Source of the DNA: JAJRXG01 sp964640065
Lineage (GTDB): Bacteria; Bacteroidota; Bacteroidia; Chitinophagales; Saprospiraceae
DNA length: 36,086 nt
Direction of reading: 5' to 3'
Assembly: GCA_964640065.1 (NCBI GenBank)
Contig: CAZXIE010000023.1
Coordinates: 1-36,086 of the forward strand
Under the pieces are notes generated by a model. The model was given only the letters and a program-made list of their open reading frames with translations, had not been told where the DNA came from and ran no database searches. Each line of letters starts with the position of its first letter. Positions within the stretch are counted from its first letter, which is position 1. The translations under genes and the position numbers were made by a program. Below are positions 32,553 through 36,086 of the stretch, one piece after another.

Positions 32553-34700
32553 ATGAAAAATCTCACTACGCTACTTCTCTCCTTTATAACACTTCCTATC
32601 GTCGTAAATATTCTACCTGCCCAGTCTTCGATCGATACAACACTTTTTTTGGATGTTGAAGAAGTGGTGGTTACTGCTACAAGATCATTTACGAAAGTGG
32701 AAAATCTACCCATCAATATCGCGGTGATTAATAAACGACAATTAGAAGAGAATCAACCGCTTACACCTGTAGAGGCGTTGCAGTACATACCTGGAGTAAC
32801 ACGACAAAGCGATGGTGGTCTGGCGAGTACGCCGATCATCAGAGGGCTGTCACGAGAGAGGGCGCCGATATTGATAGATGGCAATCCTTTTGTTGGAGGT
32901 AGAATAAGATCTTACACATTAGTCGATCCATTTCAGATAGAGAGAATAGAGGTGGTCAAGGGACCAGCTTCCGCTTTTTGGGGGAGTGATGCTGTATCAG
33001 GGCTTGTAAATGTAGTCACTCGCAAAGCTGAAAATGGATATGGTAAGGAGATGAAAATCGGTGCAAGTCTATATGGGGGTTTTCAATCAGTTGCTGACTT
33101 TTATAGAGGTAGAGTAGAACTGGAAGGGAGAGGTAATGGCTTCGACTTCTTAATCGGAGGAGGGATACGCGATGCGGGTAACACGATGACTCCAGAAGGT
33201 GAGATCGAGAATAGTCAGTTTGAGTCTACTAATGTGGATTTCAACATAGGATATTCGTGGGCAGCTAATCATAGACTAGAAGTAAGTGGCAAATATTTCC
33301 AAAATGAAAATGTAGGATTCCCCGGTGGTCTTGGTGCTCCTGGCCCACCGCGGGTAACTAGAAGATTTGATCCCGATACGCAGACGGGTATCAACATTGC
33401 CTATGATGGTTCAAGTGTGTCTGAGAAAATTGAATCTATAGGAGCAAGAATTTTCTTTAAAGATCAAAATCTCCATATCGATCAGGTCACACTGATACCT
33501 TTCCCTATGACCACTAATGTAAATCGCCGAATAGCAGTAATGCTGGATGTAGATGTGCCATTTATGGGTGGTAAGTTTTTCGCAACACTGCGACAAAAGA
33601 ATAATGCCAAACTAACGATCGGGGCAGATTTTCTAAGAGAACATCGCATAGGGACTCATAGAGATCTCAACATTCAAATCTTCAATCCTATGGGCAATAT
33701 GGTCAATGAAATAAATCGCCCATTTACCCAGATCCAACCTGATAGTTATAGCACAAGCGCCGGGCTTTTTGCAATTGAAGAGCTGATATTAAGCGATAAA
33801 GTGAATTTATTGATCGCTGGAAGATTAGATTATGTCAGAACAAGCATAGAAGATGGCCCTTTTGATATACCTGCTATTGCAGAAATATATAATAGTGATA
33901 ACACTTCAGATAATGACCTAGCTATATCCGGAAACTTAGGACTAAAATACCACGCTACAGATGAACTGACTTTTACAGCTAATCTTGCCAACTCTTTCAG
34001 GGGTACAGATTTGTTTTCTAAGTATCACTTTACTGCAGTGGGTCAGGGCTTCTTGGTGCCTAATCCTGATCTCGATCCAGAGAGAGGTGTTTTTTACGAA
34101 TTAGGAAGCAAGTACAAGACGGGACTACTGAGTCTTGAAGTAAATTTCTTCCAGAACTTTTTAAACGATCTATTTGTACCAGCTGACCTAACTTTTAATG
34201 ATGCGCCTTCTATACAGTTCCAAAATATCGGTGAAGCTAGATTGACTGGATTTGAGTGGGATGCTCGTGTAAAAATAGGAACGCTCTCTAGTGTTTTTGT
34301 TAGTGGAGCGACGATCAATGGAACCAACCAAATTACTGATAATCCACTTCCTTCTATACCGGCTACTCAGCTTTGGGCAGGAGTTCACTATAGAGATAAT
34401 AACAACAAGTTTTATGTTCAACCTGAATTATTGATCGTTGCTGAACAAAGCGACCCTGCACCTAATGAAATCGAGACTCCAGGTTATGCCATATTCAACA
34501 TTAAGGCTGGAGTGAATCTGCACAATTTGAGTAGTAATATGCCACACTCTAAACTAGTATTCAGTGTCACCAATATCGGAGATAATCTTTACAGAAGTCA
34601 CGTGTCTAGGGGGGCTCCAGGCAATCAAAATGTATTTATGGAGCCTGGAAGAAGTATAAACATAGGGTTTGTGGTGAGGCTTGGAGAGATTCTACAATAA
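32553..34700 (+). CDS. TonB-dependent outer-membrane receptor
   Basis: A 715-residue receptor: signal peptide (about 1-24), TonB box-like EEVVVTATRS (about 36-45), plug domain (NLPINIAVINKRQLEENQPLTPVEALQYIPGV, IRGLSRERAPILIDGNPF, ERIEVVKGPASAFWGSDAVSGLVNVVTR), then a beta-barrel to the end. There is no carboxypeptidase-like N-terminal domain, so it is the classic cobalamin/siderophore size class and not SusC. It is divergent from the hydrogenase operon with shared operator candidates; uptake of nickel or another cofactor for the hydrogenase is an attractive but unproven guess. The ATG at 32553 is well supported by the signal peptide. Confidence 0.92.
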   Translation: MKNLTTLLLSFITLPIVVNILPAQSSIDTTLFLDVEEVVVTATRSFTKVENLPINIAVINKRQLEENQPLTPVEALQYIPGVTRQSDGGLASTPIIRGLSRERAPILIDGNPFVGGRIRSYTLVDPFQIERIEVVKGPASAFWGSDAVSGLVNVVTRKAENGYGKEMKIGASLYGGFQSVADFYRGRVELEGRGNGFDFLIGGGIRDAGNTMTPEGEIENSQFESTNVDFNIGYSWAANHRLEVSGKYFQNENVGFPGGLGAPGPPRVTRRFDPDTQTGINIAYDGSSVSEKIESIGARIFFKDQNLHIDQVTLIPFPMTTNVNRRIAVMLDVDVPFMGGKFFATLRQKNNAKLTIGADFLREHRIGTHRDLNIQIFNPMGNMVNEINRPFTQIQPDSYSTSAGLFAIEELILSDKVNLLIAGRLDYVRTSIEDGPFDIPAIAEIYNSDNTSDNDLAISGNLGLKYHATDELTFTANLANSFRGTDLFSKYHFTAVGQGFLVPNPDLDPERGVFYELGSKYKTGLLSLEVNFFQNFLNDLFVPADLTFNDAPSIQFQNIGEARLTGFEWDARVKIGTLSSVFVSGATINGTNQITDNPLPSIPATQLWAGVHYRDNNNKFYVQPELLIVAEQSDPAPNEIETPGYAIFNIKAGVNLHNLSSNMPHSKLVFSVTNIGDNLYRSHVSRGAPGNQNVFMEPGRSINIGFVVRLGEILQ
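32688..32699 (-). repeat. Recurrent 12-mer CACTTTCGTAAA, copy 5 (inside the receptor gene)
   Basis: Exact copy in minus orientation within the N-terminal part of the TonB-dependent receptor gene, again reading F-T-K-V in the protein. Confidence 0.45.
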
Positions 34701-34807
34701 GGACCTAAGTTGGACTAACTAATGTCGTAGGTATTATAATTATACCAACTCTGTTAGGAGCAATGGGCGCTCGCCACTGTTCGGTCTAGGGATGTAACCA
34801 TGATAGA

Positions 34808-35461
34808 TTACTTCAACTCATATCTTACAAACAGTCCATAGTTTTCTTTGAATACCCGCGCTGGGCCAAATTGGTCTAGGTTGGCTGCCAGGCCAAATAT
34901 TAAAGAGTTTATTTTAAGACCTGTTCTTAGATATAGATAGCTTCGATTATGTAATCCTTCTCTCAAATTTTGATTGTAAATAAATTGTACTCGGTTATAT
35001 AATCGAAGCTTGTTCCCGATTTTGGGTTTGAACTCATATAACCCAAAGAGCCTTACATCGTTATCAGTATTTATAAAAAAAGATAGGATTGTAACAGCAA
35101 GAAAATTTTCTGATGAGAAATTATGCTGTGGACCAACTACCGGTGAAAAGCCTGCTTCGGAGTTTATTTCTGCTCCTGTCATGATGCCAAAACCCTTTCC
35201 AATATCGTAACTTATCTGGTTGATCATCACCAGACTATTTTCACTTAATTCGTTATCATAGTCAGCTGTGTAAGCACCTAAACTAAAATATGCAAACTTG
35301 CTTTGAGGTTCAAACTTTCTTTTTACGACAGTTTGAGAAAAAATCGACTGATTACCTATAAAAATCTCGACAGGAATAGGAGGAGATTTTGACTGACTAT
35401 GAAGATCATTAATCCAGCCGCTGATTATGACTAGCACGATGATTCTTCCAATAAAATTCAT
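34808..35461 (-). CDS. Outer-membrane beta-barrel-like protein
   Basis: A 217-residue protein with a signal peptide (MNFIGRIIVLVIISGWINDLHSQ). Many short alternating strands follow (FAYFSLGAYTADYD, SYDIGKGFGIMTGAEI, LRLYNRVQFIYNQ, SYLYLRTGLKINSLIFGLAANL), ending GLFVRYELK, typical of a small outer-membrane barrel. The ATG at 35461 is used because it starts the signal peptide; the longer open frame to 35611 adds a Cys- and Ser-rich stretch not expected for an exported protein. It is convergent with the receptor gene, and its role is unknown. Confidence 0.7.
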   Translation of the reverse strand: MNFIGRIIVLVIISGWINDLHSQSKSPPIPVEIFIGNQSIFSQTVVKRKFEPQSKFAYFSLGAYTADYDNELSENSLVMINQISYDIGKGFGIMTGAEINSEAGFSPVVGPQHNFSSENFLAVTILSFFINTDNDVRLFGLYEFKPKIGNKLRLYNRVQFIYNQNLREGLHNRSYLYLRTGLKINSLIFGLAANLDQFGPARVFKENYGLFVRYELK

Positions 35462-36086
35462 AGTCTCTTTCTTTTTAAAAATGAATTCTATATCAGAATC
35501 AAAAAGTATGGCCTTAGAACAAGTTTTACAATATAGACTAAAGTTTTTAGAAGAATGACTGCTTGAGTGCATTAGTAAAAGAGGTAAGATGTCCAAAATT
35601 GAGTTCATCATCTTTATTCCATCCTTGTTAGCAGAGTAGCAATTTGAGTGATGTAGTGGATTGATTAGCTTATGAGAAATTCTTCTTGATTTTAAATTTT
35701 AGTCACTTTCGTAAGGTTGAAGTAGGTGATTCTTGTCCTTCTTTTTTAGCAAGACAAATGTTACTATGCTGCCAAAGTTGTAGGACTCCAAAATCTGATC
35801 TTGACTATTTTGATGGATGAATAACCAAGTGATAGAAATATGCTGGGGATGATATCAAGAAATGCTACATAAAGAACCTCTTCTAGTGCAGTTAGAGCCA
35901 GTGGAACCTCCCTTGTGGGACAGTCAATTACACCTTGTGAAGATGCGTTAACAACACCATGTCCTGTCTCTACAGGTATAATACATCCTTTTTTTATTCC
36001 TAGACCTGTACATCCATGAAACTATTTCCCTCCTTTTAGGTTTGTACAAGTTATATACATAACACCATGGGATTTTTAGATAGATT
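35462..36086. other. Right-edge region without a convincing gene
   Basis: About 625 bp where I see no supported gene. It holds a sixth, 11-base copy of the recurrent CACTTTCGTAAA motif at 35704-35714. A minus-strand open stretch of 85 codons (36021 down to 35767, stop at 35764) has no ATG, GTG or TTG start, and may be a decayed gene fragment or chance. Confidence 0.45.
35704..35714 (+). repeat. Recurrent 12-mer, copy 6 (11 of 12 bases)
   Basis: CACTTTCGTAA, matching the first 11 bases of the motif found exactly at 3736, 12418, 16014, 22680 and 32688. Confidence 0.4.

Overview
The window looks like chromosomal DNA of an aerobic member of the Bacteroidota, possibly of the Saprospiria type; that finer placement is an impression. 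The basis is the style of the housekeeping proteins (a DUF177-rpmF pair, coaX, the secreted family usually labelled 'asparagine synthetase B', lipoproteins with short signal peptides, a TonB-dependent receptor), weak Shine-Dalgarno sites, and upstream elements resembling the Bacteroidota TAnnTTTG -7 box, for example at 945 and 2456. No rRNA, tRNA, CRISPR array, phage gene or transposase was seen.

Layout. Positions 1-11.9 kb are a dense housekeeping block: a superoxide dismutase on the minus strand, then on the plus strand fumC, a DUF177 gene, rpmF, ridA, trpS, an FAH-family hydrolase, metK, coaX, a conserved unknown, a TerC-family membrane protein, a lipoprotein ApbE, a DEDDh exonuclease and a di-haem cytochrome c peroxidase lipoprotein. 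Positions 11.9-12.45 kb are a structured non-coding region with a near-identical direct repeat and two long hairpins. A large VWA membrane protein (minus) and two exported proteins (plus) follow to 16.8 kb.

Positions 16.9-34.7 kb hold the main subject, a complete [NiFe]-hydrogenase locus. On the plus strand, hypF, hypD, hypE and two tandem TetR-family regulators form one run. Converging on it from the minus strand is a 15-gene operon read from 32.36 kb down to 22.78 kb: small subunit, five small single-pass membrane proteins, large subunit, a degenerate maturation-protease-like protein, a Cys-rich winged-helix protein, an atypical Rieske protein, a lipoprotein, a genuine maturation protease, a membrane-anchored relative of the lipoprotein, a CooC-like ATPase, and hypC. 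HypA and HypB are not in the window. The small subunit has no Tat signal and carries an extra Cys in its medial-cluster region, as in the high-affinity, oxygen-insensitive group 1h/1l enzymes. I infer an aerobic H2-scavenging, membrane-associated enzyme. From memory, and unchecked, the placement of membrane-protein genes between the structural genes recalls the group 1l hydrogenases reported from Bacteroidota.

A divergent TonB-dependent receptor starts 194 bp from the small-subunit gene. The shared intergenic region carries two related palindromes (TAGAAA-N4-TTTCTA), good operator candidates for the two TetR proteins. The window ends with an outer-membrane beta-barrel-like protein and about 600 bp without a convincing gene.

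The strongest candidate for undescribed biology is the five-gene membrane-protein cassette between the two hydrogenase subunits, together with the atypical Rieske protein and the Cys-rich regulator. These could make up the membrane stalk, electron relay and sensing parts of the enzyme.
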